From: Sclerurus mexicanus | Lineage: Eukaryota; Chordata; Aves; Passeriformes; Furnariidae | NCBI GenBank assembly: GCA_013396755.1 | Contig: VWZF01003203.1 | Coordinates: forward strand, 714,473 to 778,472 | Direction: 5' to 3' | Length of the DNA stretch: 64,000 nt | In this document: one piece after another, positions 12,393 through 26,955 of the stretch | How positions within the stretch are numbered: the first letter of the stretch is position 1 | How the letters are laid out: each line of letters starts with the position of its first letter | Notes under the pieces: generated by a model | What the model saw: the letters and a program-made list of their open reading frames with translations, nothing else | Database searches by the model: none | Told to the model about the DNA's origin: nothing | Translations under genes and position numbers: made by a program

Positions 12393-15300
12393 TATACAAA
12401 CTCATCTGAAGAAGTTACATTGTAGTGTCCAGTAACTGACATTTCAGTGAGTTTTAGCCCATGAATTTCTATATTTTGGATCCCTCTCTGTTGTGTACAG
12501 CTTTGGCTGCGCATTTGTACATTCCAGTAGCTGTTATATTTTCTTTAGCATTCAACCTTCTTCAGCTTTCATCCCAAGGATCTCTCATCTGTTTCAGGGC
12601 TGCTCTGGCAAAGAAATCCACAATGAAAAACTTTGTGCTACAGGTCCCTAAGGCCTACAAGTCTCATGAGTTTGAAAGACTTCCATCCCTCTCACAGGGA
12701 CTCACCAGTTCACACTCCAAGAAGTTTCAGACAATCGGACTGACAATAATTAGAATTTAACCCTCTAATAAAAAGGTAAAAAAAATTAACCCCATGGAAC
12801 AAAAAGGTAAAAATACTTATGAATTTGTGTGGATGAATAATTATATAACATAAAGAGCATTGGGTGGCTAGTGGAATTTGCTTCTGTCACAGCAGGATGG
12901 CCAATCCCATCTCAGCTGTGGCTATAAGCAACTTACTGACCCCAAGGTGCGCACAGAAGAAAGCCACAACAGTTGGTGTAGGAACTTTGTACTCTCAGAT
13001 AAATTGGAGGGGTGGTAGGGGGAATTGTCACTGCAGATTTAAATCTTACTTCTGAAGGGAAGATGTGTTAACCGCAGTCTTAATTAAGAAAAAAGGCAAC
13101 AATATGGGTGCCTTCAGCAGTGAAGTCCCCCTCCAAATATTGCATGTAGCCACCAGGAAGAACACAAAGATTCACACCATGTAGAACAGCTTGGAAAAAC
13201 ATGTTTAAAGCTTACTTGTGTGCACAATGTGTCATCCCATGGCATATAGGAGTGATGCTGCATTGAGTAATTGCTGTATCTGCTAATGCAATGCCTATAT
13301 TTGTATATAGTAGATATAATCATATGCATTGCATAGATATTGTGTATAGATTTATTACATTAGCAGGTTTACAGTATGATTTTTTTTTCAGCTGAAGCAG
13401 ACCTTTAAGTCATTTATGATTAAAAAAACCCCTCAGATAGTACCTCAAGGGAGATTGCTTAGGGAATACTTAAGAATATAGTGGATGGGCTGAGTCTTCT
13501 TGGTAGCTAATCTCTTTTATTAGGAGAATCCCAAGTATGAGCATTTTAGAGCAGTCCCCCTGCTCCAGGGACTCGTGTCAGCAGCAGTAAGCAGTTGGTT
13601 CAACTCAGACCAGCAAAGCAAGACACGGGTAATGCTCTGAAAAATCTCAAGCTAACAGAGTTCCACATTTACCACCTTTTCTAAAAGCTGTGGATATCAC
13701 AGAGACACAGAGATCACTCATTCTTCACATGAACAGTTCAGTCTCCAGGGTCAGCTCCTAAAGCCTATGTATAGAAATCTCTACCTAGAGTGCCCAACGT
13801 ACAGCATCTGGTGGCCACAAAGCAGTAACAAGGACTGCACGAAGGCAAGGTTCAAAAATCTTTCTGTGTCCCCTTCTTCCCTGCACAGAAACAGCTGTGG
13901 AGCCTCTCTCCAGGATGGTTCAGCCCCAACTATGATCCAGTCAGAGATCCAGTCATGACACCTTCACAACCAAACACAGACCAGTTTAGTGCACTCTTGG
14001 ACCAAGCGAGTACAACAGCCAACTTTCCAGTTGGCCTCAGGTTTAACAGGAGGCACTGCAGCTGCAGAAAGGGTTTGCTTGCTGGATAAAAGAATATGAT
14101 GCTTAGATCAAAAGAAGTCAGGGTGAAGCAGGGTGATGAAACCAGCCTATGCAACAGTGAGAGGCTGGGGTACAGCTCAGAACTGATGGACTGCAGGTCT
14201 GTTAACATCAGCCTGGTGGCTATGCACAATATAGGATAAAAGAACACTTGGTTGCAAACATCTCTGCAAATGGGAATTTCATTGGAGAGTGCTGGTCACA
14301 TCATAACCAAGACTCCTGTTCACAGTTTTTCCCTCAGAGGAAAACAGAAAAAAAAACCCAAACCACCCCAGTGTTACTACTTTAAAGTAATGCAGAATTA
14401 CAAGCCACATCCAGACAGTAACAACACACAAATGTAAATTATACTGAAATGCAGGAATTTTTCATCCAACATTTCATGAAGAAGCCTTAGGTTCTATTTT
14501 TTACAATAGGCATAAGTGACTAACATCTTCAGGTTTAAAAGCCTAAAACAAGTGATAAAAACACCATCTCAAAAAAAAAAAATTAGCCTGTCATTCTAGG
14601 GAATAAAGTACATCAATTTAGCTTCCTACATGAAATCAGGATCTATGTGCACTGTAGCCCTCTAATAGAACTGACTGTATAATCTGAAGATGTTCCTACA
14701 ATGAGTGGAAAGGGCTTCTTCCACTACAAGATACATTAATGATATTGGCTTATACTGCCTTTATTAATTGGCTAGTGCAGGGATGATATGCTAAAAAATT
14801 TACAATAAAAACCTTCAATAGGTGAAAACATAATTTCCACCTTCACCATATACTTCACTACTCCAAAGGCTCACTTTGCTTTGGTAAGGACTTCATCAGC
14901 TTGGAAATTAGAACGCTAGATGTTAAAAATAAGAATTAAAAAGACATAACTACATACACACACCAAAAAACTGCTGAAGATCCTGGACAAGAAAATAGGC
15001 ATTGAAAGAGTATAAGGCTGTTGACAGCAGTCTACACAAAGGCAGCTTCACGTGCTTCGTGTTATCAGCAAGATTTAAAGATCAGTAATGCAACTAAGAT
15101 TTAAGGTGACTTGTGAACATCCAAAGCAATGGAAACTGCAGACAGTACCACCGGTCACATGAGTAAATTCTTTCATGCAAGTAAATCAAAGTGCTTTAAA
15201 GGGTCCTCTCCCATCTCAAAGCAATTCTCCAGATATTATATGACTATGAATACTTTCAGAAGAAAATCTTGTTGAGTGGTGCTAAGTCCAAAGATATCAC

Positions 15301-18300
15301 AGGGCTCTCTGGGGACTCGTCTTTGCAGAAAAATTTAAATACCTATTTTTCTTATTATTGGTGTTTCCACAGCACAAGCATTGTAGTTTGGATCTGAAGC
15401 ACAGGACTGGGGACAGCCTCCCAAGCATCTCCCTCTTATCAAACTCTAATTTGTGTTAAAGTGGGTTTGTAGCACATAAACTGAATCTGTTCCATTTGAA
15501 GATGACACAGAGGGTGCTCTGCAGGTGCATCTTAAAAGTGCTATAACCTCTTACAGGCTATTCAGTCCATGAGACCAGATTTCTTTTGCTTTCAGCTCTT
15601 TCTCTTCCAGTGAAGAGGTGTGACAGGGGTAGGCATGGAGAAATACAAAAGCTGATGCACAGCTGGAGCTGGATCACTGTAAAACACCCAAACCACATGA
15701 TGTCAGTGCTAGAACCTCAGTACTGCTTTCAACCCACTGATGTGTCCTTATTGAATCATCCTGTTCACAGATGTGGACAGGAGGTGCTAGGAGTTCTCAG
15801 GGATTATTTAAGAATACTGTCTCCTCAAAGCAAAAGTTGAAATGATGGTCCAGCTCCAGCCTTTGGCCTCTGCACATTTTCAGTTCTCTGGTTCTTACTT
15901 CCTTCATCCCCACTGCCTCTACTTCTGCTCCTGGACTTCAGCACAGGATCACCAATACACTGAGGGGACAGTGTGACTGAGGATGGGAAAGTCCACTCTC
16001 CTTTCCTTGAGAGGGAGTGCCCCTTCCTAGTACTGTGACACACCTGAGAGAAAGCACTCCCCAGTTTTCCCTGAAGTCAGGGCTTTATTTTGGTGGTATA
16101 AGAAAGTTCAAGCTCAGGACTTTAATTTTTCAAGCTGTCTTATTAAGCCCTTGAGAGCAGTGATACATGGGCACTAAAACATGTACCTTCACCAGAAGCT
16201 TTTGTTAACCCCTCAACCTACAAAGCTGCTGGCCTCAGGACCAAATCATTTACTCTCCCAACAACCAGCAACATCAGTTTCTAGTCAGAATCCCTGAGAA
16301 ACATGACTTCTAGAAAGGAAGAAAACTTTTTTCGAGCTCCCATGGCTGGAATACTTCATGGCAATGTTACAGCTACAGCAATTTCCAGGAGGAAAGATTT
16401 CAAGCAAAAATTAAAGAGAGGATTTGATTTATAATGGAAAAAAAAAAAAGGTTAAAAGTAACAGGCCAAGTCTTGCTTACACTGAATAATACTTAGCACC
16501 TACATAGGAAAATTCCCACTGACTGTAGTCAGAGCAGATCTGAAGCTTTAAACATGTAGCCTCCCATTCAGCTGCAGAATAGCAGTACTAAAACTTAAAG
16601 GTCAGACTGAGACATGTCCTTTTGATGAGAAAGAGGGAAGAAATGCTGTGCAGGGAGACCCAGCTTTCCCCAGGGGAATAACAGCTTTGGCCCTCAAAGG
16701 GAAAATTGACTGGGTGGTTTTACTGAACACCTCTGGGAGAAAGGTGAGCAGTGTTGGCAGCGCCCAAGTGGGTGCTGGAGCTTGTGGCTACTGGGAACAA
16801 GCTTGGGGAAAGCCATCAGTGATCAGTTGAGCCAAAGTGTGAGCCAGAGTGCTCTATGGCTGTTGGTTTAAAGCCAGACCAGCTACAAAAGGGGTAGAAG
16901 CTGCATTTTGCTGCAGGCAGAGACAGCAGGTGACTGCCAGCCTTTTGCTCTCAGCCATGTCATGAGGGCAACTGAGATGGCCCCCACGAGAAAGGGAAGG
17001 GATTGAAACTGGATCTGTGACCAGAGATCATAGTCCCACCCCAAGTGAACAAGACTTAAAGGGAGTGAAGCTTTTTGAACAGGATCCAGCTCAGCGTTAT
17101 TGCCTGTAGCCATATCTGTTCTCCAGTTTGTGAAGCGATGTCAACGTAACGTGTGCTCCGAGAGCCAGGTTGCCATTTACAGCCTTGGCAGCCAAGAAAG
17201 CAGACAAACCTGAGCATCTGCATTTGCAATCTCCACTGCTCCATAAAAGACAAGGTCAGACAGAAAACATGTGTTTCATATTTGAAAATCTGAGTGATTT
17301 ATATTAGGGGAGCAGGACTGGACTGCATGCAACCTCTAGGTTGTTAAAATTTAATTTACTAACCAATTACTATCAGATGCTTGACTTTTTCAGCTGCCCC
17401 ATATGAGGAGTTCAGTTTTTCACAATACTCGACCTTGATTTCAATGCTGTATCTCCTTCCAGGGGCTGAAGAGAGGTGAGATGAAATGGGTGAGTGAAAG
17501 AAAAGGACCAGTCGGTCCCATGAGTTTGTATTTTATATCAAGAGAAGGTACAAAGAATTAACTCCCCATTTCTGTGGGTCATTTGGAAGACAACATCCTT
17601 TTTCGATTATTTGCAGCTTTACCTGAGTAAGGAGATGTATTAAAAAGAATGGTACATCTCTCACCTCAAGGGAGAGGTCTGGAGGAGACTCAGTGCTCTA
17701 CCTGCACTGTCCTATGGATTGCTTCTCAACCAGCATTCTCAGTTTAAAACATCTAAAATGTTATAAATGCATGTCTCAACAGATGAAACGAAATGAATAA
17801 AATGTCAAAGGCAGAAGCAAGATTTTTGCTCATAAGCATCCTTCTGTTATATGGGTTATGAGGTACATGTTGGTTTCTCTGTGCTGTACAGCTTTGGGCT
17901 GCAAGTTCACAGAAAATTCTGACCTTGGGGCAGAGATGTGTGTGTGTTTTTTTAACTCTTCTTAACAGTAAAATGCACATACTGAAAACACACAATTCAA
18001 AAAGCTTACATGAGCCAGAGACCCTCAAACACAAACCTCAAAGCAGCTGCTTGAGCATCACAAGTTTCATAGCCTACACTCTCATCCTTATACACATGGC
18101 AACTCCCACGCAGCCCTAAGAGGTTGTGGGTCACTTCAGGAATACATGACACCATCCCTATTCTTTACACTGAGTTAAAGAAACCCTGAGGATCTGCAAA
18201 CTCATTGCAGACACAAGCAGATGACAGCTGAACAGCTCATGACTTTACCCTCGCAATGATTGCAGTGTCAGGAACATCGCAATACAGTGAAGATCATCTA

Positions 18301-21300
18301 CTTTAGTACTAGGAGCGCAGAGCTGACATTGTGCTGCCTTTCCCTGTCCCCAAGCAACTTGCTCCTCTAAAAGGCACAAGATGGTACTGACCATTCTCTG
18401 CAACACTCTGCTTACCCTGCTTGGTACTGATGATGTGAGGCCTATATGAATATACCTCAACACAAAGGATAAAAAAATATCTCAAAACATGTTTTTGGAG
18501 CATGACCTTCTTTTGAGGAGTAGAGGAACAAGACCATTTTCAGAGTCCCAACTCCAGTTCACTGACAAGCTCCAGTTATTTCCACTTCAGGATACAAACA
18601 TCAACACTAGAGCTGGTCGAAAAATTTTTCTAATGTTCTCTGTTGAAATTAACTCCATTTTTTGTCAGTAAGTAACACATGAAATGAACATGGGTTCCAC
18701 TTAATGTGGTGATCAGAGACCAATAACATTTTGAAATTACGGGTGATGCCACCTCCTCTCTCCAACTGTATTGTATCTCCAATGCTATCTGCATTTTGGG
18801 TGAGAAGTTCCCTGAGAATAGGTTAATGTTACTCCTCTTGGAATGAAAGAAGAAAATATTTTAAACTGGGGAGTAATCAATCCATTCCAAATCTTCAGAT
18901 GGACAATCATTCACATTAAGACATGGAACTCTTAGAATTCTTTTATTTTTTTCAAAAAATACCCAACATGTCACAGGCAGATGAACAATTAACTCCATCA
19001 TGGTAATTTATGAAATTCTCTTATAAATTAGAGAACTATTGCACCTTTTTTTTTTCTGTTTATGAGAGATGGGGCAGGGGAAGGAGGCAAGTAGGGGACG
19101 AAGCCAAAAAATGTCAGACTTCAGGTCTTACGAGTATTTTAATGTCAGCAATTAACTAAAGAGTGACTGTAATAGACAGTATATCACATTGTGCTGAAGC
19201 TTTCAGTGCATAATATTCAGAGGTTTTTTTCTAATTCTGAGTGCCAGTACTTCAGATATGTTTATATCTTTCCAGGACTCTTCATTCAGCCCCAGATTTG
19301 CTAAATGCAGAATACAAATGCTGTTGGCCTGATGCTACGCACTCACTATAACTGAAGAACTACAGCAATGTTAGTTTCTGGCAGATTTATTCCTAACTGG
19401 CACTACTGCTTAGAAACTGCCTAATTAAAAGTCTGTCAAATCAACAGAGTGAAACATGGTGATTTCTATGTAAGAACCACAAGGACAGCAAGCCAGTATA
19501 GGATCGCTGGGTGTAAAGGGCCATGACCATAATATGTGACCATAAATGCTCCTGGCAGAAACTAAAAGCTGATGAAACTTTTGAAACAAGGTACTGAGCA
19601 GAACCAGTGATGATGGCAGTCTAAGCAGTCCAGCAATTAGTCTAAACAGCATCACATTTCTATTTTAAATCCATACTGTAGAAGTAATTGGAAGAATTAT
19701 TTTTCATGTTATTGCACTGTGGGTTTTCAGCATACTATTACGTTGTGGATGCCTTCAGCTCTGAAAACTGCTGCATTTCAGTAATAACTCAAACAGCCCC
19801 AAGAAGCAAAAAGACAATTTGCCTGGAAATAAATTACCTTGACCAACAGTAGATGTTGCTTCAACTTCCAGCTCATCCTTGGCCAAATAATGTCCCTTTC
19901 CATTTGTCTCTTCCACTCAGTGTCTCGGTAAGCATGATCACGCATTTACAAATCCTGACAGAAAAAGAAAGTGGATATCTTTCCCCCAAGAGAGGGACTC
20001 TGTGACTGGTAAACACATACAGGAGTTTCAGTCCAGCCCTTGCCTGCCATGGAGACCTGTCTGGGAGAAAGGGTGGAAAGTCAATGCAATCCTTCACAGC
20101 AGGAATTTTGGCATGTGGGTTCAGTTGGCTGCCTCAAGGCAGCACACCTTGCACACAGCTGAGGACCCGCTGTATTATGTCTGTAGGCAAATCCATTAAC
20201 AGCAGAGAGAGAGTTTACTGCTTAACTCACACTTGGAGAACACTGGATTCCAACTTATCTCCTACACTGAACTCCAGACATGTTTAATTGATGATGCAGA
20301 TCTCGAACTAGACTTCAAAATTTGCTCCTAGCCCTGTGATTGCAACGTTGGCTACAAATGCATGCATAATTACACAATTAAAAAAAATAATAAAATTTCC
20401 ACCACTGAAGAAATAATAATAATTTTTAAAAAAGCTATTTCTTTATTTTAGTTGCTTATTGTCCTTTCCTGAAAGTGGTTTTGTTGGTTCTTTTTTTAAG
20501 GTATGAGCAGTTGTGGGTGTGGATAGATCTGTGCACAGGCTATTACAGTGTTCCATCCTCCCAGCTGGTTACAGCAGTTTCACCCTTTGATTCTCTTCAG
20601 TGCAATTGGGATGTGTAGCTCCCAGACTCTCCATGCAGCCTCTCCTTCCTACATTAAAGAGCTTAACCGGTGGAAACAAGATTATAATCAAGAATTGTCT
20701 TAGGCTTCTGCTCCAAACAATTTGATCGCAGCCTGGCTATCAGAGTTTGCCAAAGATCCTCAGGCTGCCATTCATCCACCCAAAAAAAGCCCAGAACACT
20801 TTGAAAACCATGAAATATGACAGTCTGGCTTACACAGTTGATATGTAATGTGGCCTCTCTTAAACAAAATGAACCACAGGGACAAATGTAATTAGGAGTA
20901 ACTTAAATCTTCATCTGAAGAGAAAATCACTGCCAAAGATTTCCAACCATTCATTTAGAAATTTTTTGTTCCCTAATGGCTACAGGACAGATACAGAAAA
21001 ACAGGTATTTGAATTTCAGATCACATACTAACATGCACAAACAACAAAGGGAAAAAATCCATCCCTATATTAGAGAATAATAGGATCTAAAGGTAAAAAT
21101 ACTCAACACCTAAGCCTTCTACATACATCTCTTTCTCAATCAACAAAAAACGAGGGGGGTTTTCTTTTCCTTTCTGATGTTCCTTGGCCATAGGGCCTGT
21201 CACCAAACTCATGTATTGAATCAGGAATACACTGAAGTTTTTCAAAGCGGCAGGAAATAACTCTCTGCTGGTGTTTTGAAAAATATTAGTTCTTAAGAAT

Positions 21301-22603
21301 TCCCATGAGATGCAGCATCTGGCAGGTTTGGGAAGATAAACATTAAGACCACAGGAGTAACCAGATCATGTCTTACTTGAAGAAGAAATTTAAAGTACAC
21401 TATTTCTGCATCTCTGTTATCAAAGCTTTAAAATATTTGGCTCAGTTGCTGTTGCTACAAAGCTGCCTTACCTTCCAAGTCCACCCAACTCATTCATTAC
21501 ACACCAGCCTGTGCTCTGGGATCAGATGCTGAGAGGAACCTCATTCTTTTTCCAGTTACTCAGTTTGGAAAATCCTACATTTACACAAGACAGAAGTCAG
21601 AAAATTACTGGATGATGGTCAGTTAAATAAAACACTTGGCATCCATAAAAGACATAGGGTACCATAGGTCTTTACACTTCATGAATTCTCTGCTATATTA
21701 TTACTAACACAATTACTCTGGGACAGTTGTTGAGCAGTGCAGCACAGCAAGCATTGGTTAGAAAGTTGTCAGCTACACAAACACACACGGAGAAAAGATG
21801 TCCCTATCTGCTACTGTAAGTTTTTTACCTTTAATTTCTGAATTCCTGTCAGTTAGAGACAGGCAAAAGATGTAAATCCCAGAACGTGTCTGTGTTCATA
21901 CTGCCTCACATGGCATACAGCAACAGAACCTCTCCCCAGCGTGAAGAGAGCAGTCATGACAGACCTCATCCCTCCCTCCGTGTCTCTGTGGATTAATTGG
22001 GATGTGGTGTTATTTTTTTAAAGCAAAGTCCTTTCAGCAAATTGCAGCAGGAGCTTTCTCTTCCATCCATCAACATACCATTACCTGATGACCAACTCAC
22101 TCCTGTTTTCAGTTGATCTCCCTACACACACACACACACACACTTGTTGATTTCTGTCCTTTAACACTGCATTTTGCCCAGGAGGCATTTCATAAAACTT
22201 TGTGGCTGCAACAAGAGTTGCAATTGTAGCAGAATCAGCCAGCCCTAGAGTTGAAAATTTCTATTATCAGGTTATAGTGCACATTGGCTAAAGTTTTATT
22301 CACTCTCCACCAAACCACCTACCCCTCTGTAACCTGGTTCCTAATCAACAAATTTCCCAGATCCCTGTTCGGAGAAGTGGAGAGAAAGGCTAATCAGTCA
22401 TCTCCATCACAGCTGGAATTTGAACCTCTTGAAGGACTCATTCATCATGTGATAAATCACTCTGGCAAAACTATAAATGCATTTGCTTAAGTTTGGCGTG
22501 GCAGGTGAGAAGGAGATGGTTATCAGCACAAGGTGCAGGGTGGATTGGACCTGTATTTATTTTCAGGGCACCTTGACCAACACAGAGTGGCTTAAGTCTT
22601 CTT
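12393..22603. other. intergenic, no gene recognised
   Basis: About 10.2 kb, AT-rich, with only short chance open frames. Small A or T tracts occur near 13380, 14570, 16440, 19045 and 20385, and an (AC)10 run at 22124. No exon, RNA gene or clear transposon found. Confidence 0.6.
22124..22143. repeat. (AC)10 dinucleotide microsatellite
   Basis: An uninterrupted run of 20 nt. Confidence 0.95.
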
Positions 22604-23650
22604 TCTTTTGACCAGGGCCATACTGTTGCTTAGCGGTCCTCTTGGCTCCTGCTCATGGACCAAGAGTCCATTAGCAGCACAGTTGGCACGACTACTTCTG
22701 GCAGCAGCAGCCAAGGCAGTCCCTTGCCACCAGCTCTCTGAAGCAGGGAGTGGGACCATTCACTGTCAGCCAGCTCTACCAGGCTGCTGCCACTAGCCCC
22801 ACTGAGGAAAGCTGTGAGAGAGCCCTTGAAGTTCACAGCTGCCATCAGGACGTGAAGTGTGTCAGTCCGGATTCAGCACAACAGTGAGGCCAGCTGTAAG
22901 AACAGGTAAGACTGCAGCAAGGCTGTATGCAGCACCAACCCCATACGTCCAAGGAGAAGGAACAGCTGCCTGGTGGGACAGCCATATTATCCCACAGGAC
23001 TTGCACAGCAGTCAGTACAGGAGACGAAGGTGGGCTGGCCCTACAGGACTGCTGCCTTCAACAACTTCAGGCAGGTGTTTCAAGCCATGAGAAGCAGAAG
23101 GTCCCCGGGAGGAAGTTTCTAACCAAAGCAACACTCCAGCTGAGCATATTTAAATGTAGAAACTGTCCTGGACATGGAGTGAAGGCAACCCAGCAGCAAG
23201 CAAAGCCCTGTGCCAGCTCTGCGGCACCACCTAGTGCTAACAGAGAACAACGCTCTTGGGAAAACATTCGCTTCAGGTTATGCCGAATTTAGAAACAACG
23301 CAAAATAAAGGCACGCAAATATATACCCAGAACAAGCATGGCAACTACTGGCAACTCGTTTTCACATTACACGTGGCAGGGCCTGCTTCTGTCACTCCAG
23401 GACCAAAACATTTCTGTTGCATAGTCTAAACTGGTTGCGCACCAGTCAGCATCCTGGCAGTTTGCACTGCAGAGTCCGGCCACGCTCACTAGCGCTATTC
23501 CCCTTGGACTCAGCAGATGAATCACAACGTACGTGCAGCCTTGCAGCTGCCTCTCACTCCCGTTCCAGGCTGAAGGCTGCACTGCACACACACTAGAAAT
23601 CACAGCTGAAGGGCAACCACAGCAGCTCTGAAACAAAGACCCACCAGCCT
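22604..23650. other. GC-richer unexplained intergenic patch
   Basis: About 1 kb with visibly higher G+C than its flanks, several overlapping open frames of 60-121 codons on both strands (longest 22927-23292, plus), and a good splice-donor match (CAG|GTAAGA at 22906). None of the translations resembles a family I know. It could be a noncoding-transcript exon, a regulatory element or a decayed repeat. Confidence 0.35.
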
Positions 23651-24354
23651 TTCAGAAGGTGGTCAGAGACAACAGCCACGCATGTCATGTCCAACAGGGA
23701 CCACAGTAGAGGAAGAAATGAGCCCAGCTCCTGGGGATGCTGGCATCTTCAGACCATTAGCTAAGATACTAATATCCCTGCTCAAACAACCACAGATCCC
23801 AAGCTGTTCCCTCTTGTTCTCTGAAGTTACACTTACTTCCTCCAATTTTACTATCACTACTAGTCGCAGAGGTTGGGGTTGCTTCTTTTTTCCATGTCCT
23901 GCATAAAAAAAGCTCACTACCTGTTATAAATCTAGATGATAAGGCTTTTTTTCATTCTTTTTTTCCAAGAGCAGCTTAGCTCTTGTAATTTTTGCAGCTG
24001 CTTAATCGCATCATCTGAGGAACAACTTCTGTCACGCTGCAGAACTTCAGTTCCGGATTCTTCAGCTTTCAAGTATTTCAGCAAGTTTGACTTTAAAATA
24101 GTAGAAAAGGTGTTTTTTCTACAGTTATGAAGTCTCCAAAGTTACAGAATTCACGTCCTTAAATTGTGTAAAGATCTATAGTTTCTGAAACATTGAGAAA
24201 TGCAGTTGTTTTTCAAACTCTGCATTGGATCCGACCAAATAATGACAAGCTTGCATTCTCATGCCAAAAGCCACTTTGAAAATCTGATTCAAGTGAAGTA
24301 ACACAATTGACTGAATTCAGCAGGACCTGACCAACAAGAGTGAAAGCTACTACA
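23651..24354. other. intergenic just downstream of NAPG, no feature recognised
   Basis: Return to AT-rich sequence before the presumed NAPG 3' end. Confidence 0.5.
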
Positions 24355-26955
24355 AATGTGTTAACTTCAAGTTTTTATTTTTCACGTTGTTGAAACACAT
24401 AGCCTCAAGAGGCAGCATCTGCAGAGCAGTTACAAACACACTGTGTACTCTATTACACCACAGATTTGGGAAAGAACAAATAAAGCACAGGTTTCACACT
24501 GCACTTGATCATCTGAGCATTAAGTTACAGATAATTTAGAAATCTTCTGATTTTACATATACATTGCATTGGCCATTTCTCAGCCTTCATGCACAATTAA
24601 ACTTTATTTTCCTTACAGTCAACATTAGTTTTGGAAACTCTCTTGCTGTAAATGGTATCTTTTCCATTTTAGATCACCTAAACAGTATTTACATAAGTGT
24701 GCAAATTGCTTTGAAAGATAGAAACAAACACTAACACATAATATACAGTTTGTTCTATAGTTAAATGCTTACTAAAAGGCAGTTAACATTCCTAACACAC
24801 TTTCACTGCCTAAAATAGGAGAATAAGTTATATAAAATAGACCATTTTATTTTCAGACACTTCCATTTCTGCAGATTTGGTCTTTGCAGCAACATTGCAA
24901 TCAAAGATCCTACTACTAAGAATCAGAAAAGCCCCTTTCAATTCAGTGGCAGCTTAACATGTTTAGTACCAGTTACTTTTGTCCCAGATTTTCCACACTT
25001 GGCACAAAAAAAAAAAAACAACTTGAGGGAGTGTGGAAAACAGTCTTGCATATCTATTTTATTTTTTTGGCAATATAAAAAGCATGCTTTAAAAATCTAA
25101 TGCATAAATTTTATTTTTAAGGGCCTGTTAGTGTTACAAGCACAGTTTAAATAAATCTGCAAATTCTTTCACAGAAGCACACAAGGTTCCCAGTTTTGTT
25201 TCTTATGCACCTCATCTTCTCATGTATACACAATTGAAGACTCCTTGGGATCACACAGTAAAACTGAAATCAGAATAAGAAGGAGCAGGAAATGCCTGAA
25301 GAAAACTGCTTAGTGCTCCCAGAGTACCTATGTGTGTTTTTTTCTACCTGTGATAAAGACTCCCCATAAAAAGCATATGTTCAACTTGATTAACAAATCC
25401 AGAAGGCAGAAGGTGAGTAAAGTGAAGTGAGTTGCTCCAAGAGTGAAAATAGAAGAGTTAGAGGGAAGTCTTCAAAATCATCTTTCATGCGTACTTGTAA
25501 GCATTCTCAGAGAAAAGCAACTCACTGCCTGAAGTTTTAGAGCTAAAATCCACTAAATTGAGTAACATGTCTTTTTACTGCAGTCCTGCCATACAAATTA
25601 TGCTGCAGTTTGTGCACCCATCACAATGCTACTTAGTGCTATCCACCCCAAGGAAAGTATTAGCCCTCTTAAAGTTTAACCTTCATCACATTTATGTCTG
25701 ACTCACTGATGTCAGACACATGCTTAATATCTTTGATGATATCCAATTCCTTAATAGAGCAAAAACTGTACAAACATTTAACACTGTGCTTTTGGTCTCT
25801 TGTTTATTGAACTTTGGGCATCACACACAAATCCCTGCTGGATTCACCCTAGTGCAGACCTTGATCAGGTTCTGCTGAAGAAACAAGCCAAAGGTACAAC
25901 TTCTAGAGTTGACACCTTTTAAGCATAAAATGGTGAAACAAATTTAAGACACTACAGACCTTTGCAAAACACAGGATGACTTGAAACCAAATGAAAATAG
26001 AGAAGATGCATTAAAATTTAGTTGCCTTGGATTCTGAGCCAGTTTGAAAAATGCCATTTATAGGAGATGTCTGTTCTATGCTGTGAAAATATGAAAGAAT
26101 CAAAACACCGAAACATTCCACCTAAGTTTTTGTTAAACATTTGTATTCAGAAGTTTATATTCAATGCATATCTGCTACCTTCAGTTTCTTTTCTAGTTAT
26201 GGCATGCTTCAGAAACACTGCTAAGAATGGTTGGACACTCCTTCCTTTCCCAAGGTGCCCATTACAAACACTGTGCAACATTTATTTTCAAAGACTTCAG
26301 GTCAATTAAGTTCTTAAGAGGAAAGATGTCCATGTATTTTTAAGCTTGCAAGATAATTTCAAACTACTTGACTTCGTATTTTCCACACTCACATGGCTAC
26401 TGCTTTCAAAGAACAAGGTATTAAAATAATATTCCCCCATGCAGTAAAAACATGTTGAAAACAAACTGAATGCTCCCCCTAGTGTTTACACTAGTAAAAA
26501 TCCTGCCTGGCAGAGTCTGCCTTAAATGGTCTTAAACAGGAGTTAGATAGCCAAATGAATGATTGCACGTGTCTCTGAAAACAACTGCAAACACCTTAAT
26601 GGGGCCAAAAAGTGCCAGCTGTTGAAATGCAGAGTTTAAAATTTTGTACCACTCCAGTGCTTCTGGGGTTTTGGGGTTTTTTTAAACTGTGCTTTTAGTG
26701 AAACTTCTCTCAATTTTTTCCTGTCAGCTGAAGGCAGAGCCCTAAGGAAGCTCCTACCAGATAAGAGATGAAGTTCAAAAATGTTTCAAGATAATGGGTA
26801 CAATCATGCTTTTCTCCTGTACTGTACCCAGAAGCTGCCAAGTTAATATCAGGACTCCCATATCACAATTGCAATGAAGCTCTGGTAAATCTGGTACCTT
26901 TGGATACGCTCAACATCACAAATAAGTCAGATATTTAAGACAACCTAGTCTGTAG
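24355..26955 (-). other. NAPG: probable NAPG 3' UTR
   Basis: About 2.6 kb of AT-rich, repeat-free sequence follows the stop codon on the minus strand. Several AATAAA hexamers (seen as TTTATT on the plus strand) occur at 26281, 25803, 25110, 25058, 24846, 24603 and 24374, so more than one polyadenylation site is possible. I chose the left limit from the last hexamer, which is followed by GT-rich sequence. The true end needs transcript data. Confidence 0.4.
24374..24379 (-). terminator. candidate distal NAPG polyadenylation signal (AATAAA)
   Basis: Minus-strand AATAAA, followed further on (about 24330-24340) by the GT-rich element TGTTGG. It is one of at least seven hexamers in the presumed UTR; the choice of this one is inference. 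Confidence 0.3.

Noticed and set aside
1..24354. Search for 3' exons of PIEZO2, expected on this side from human gene order
   Set aside because: No open frame or spliced block resembled PIEZO2; the gene probably lies beyond the window.
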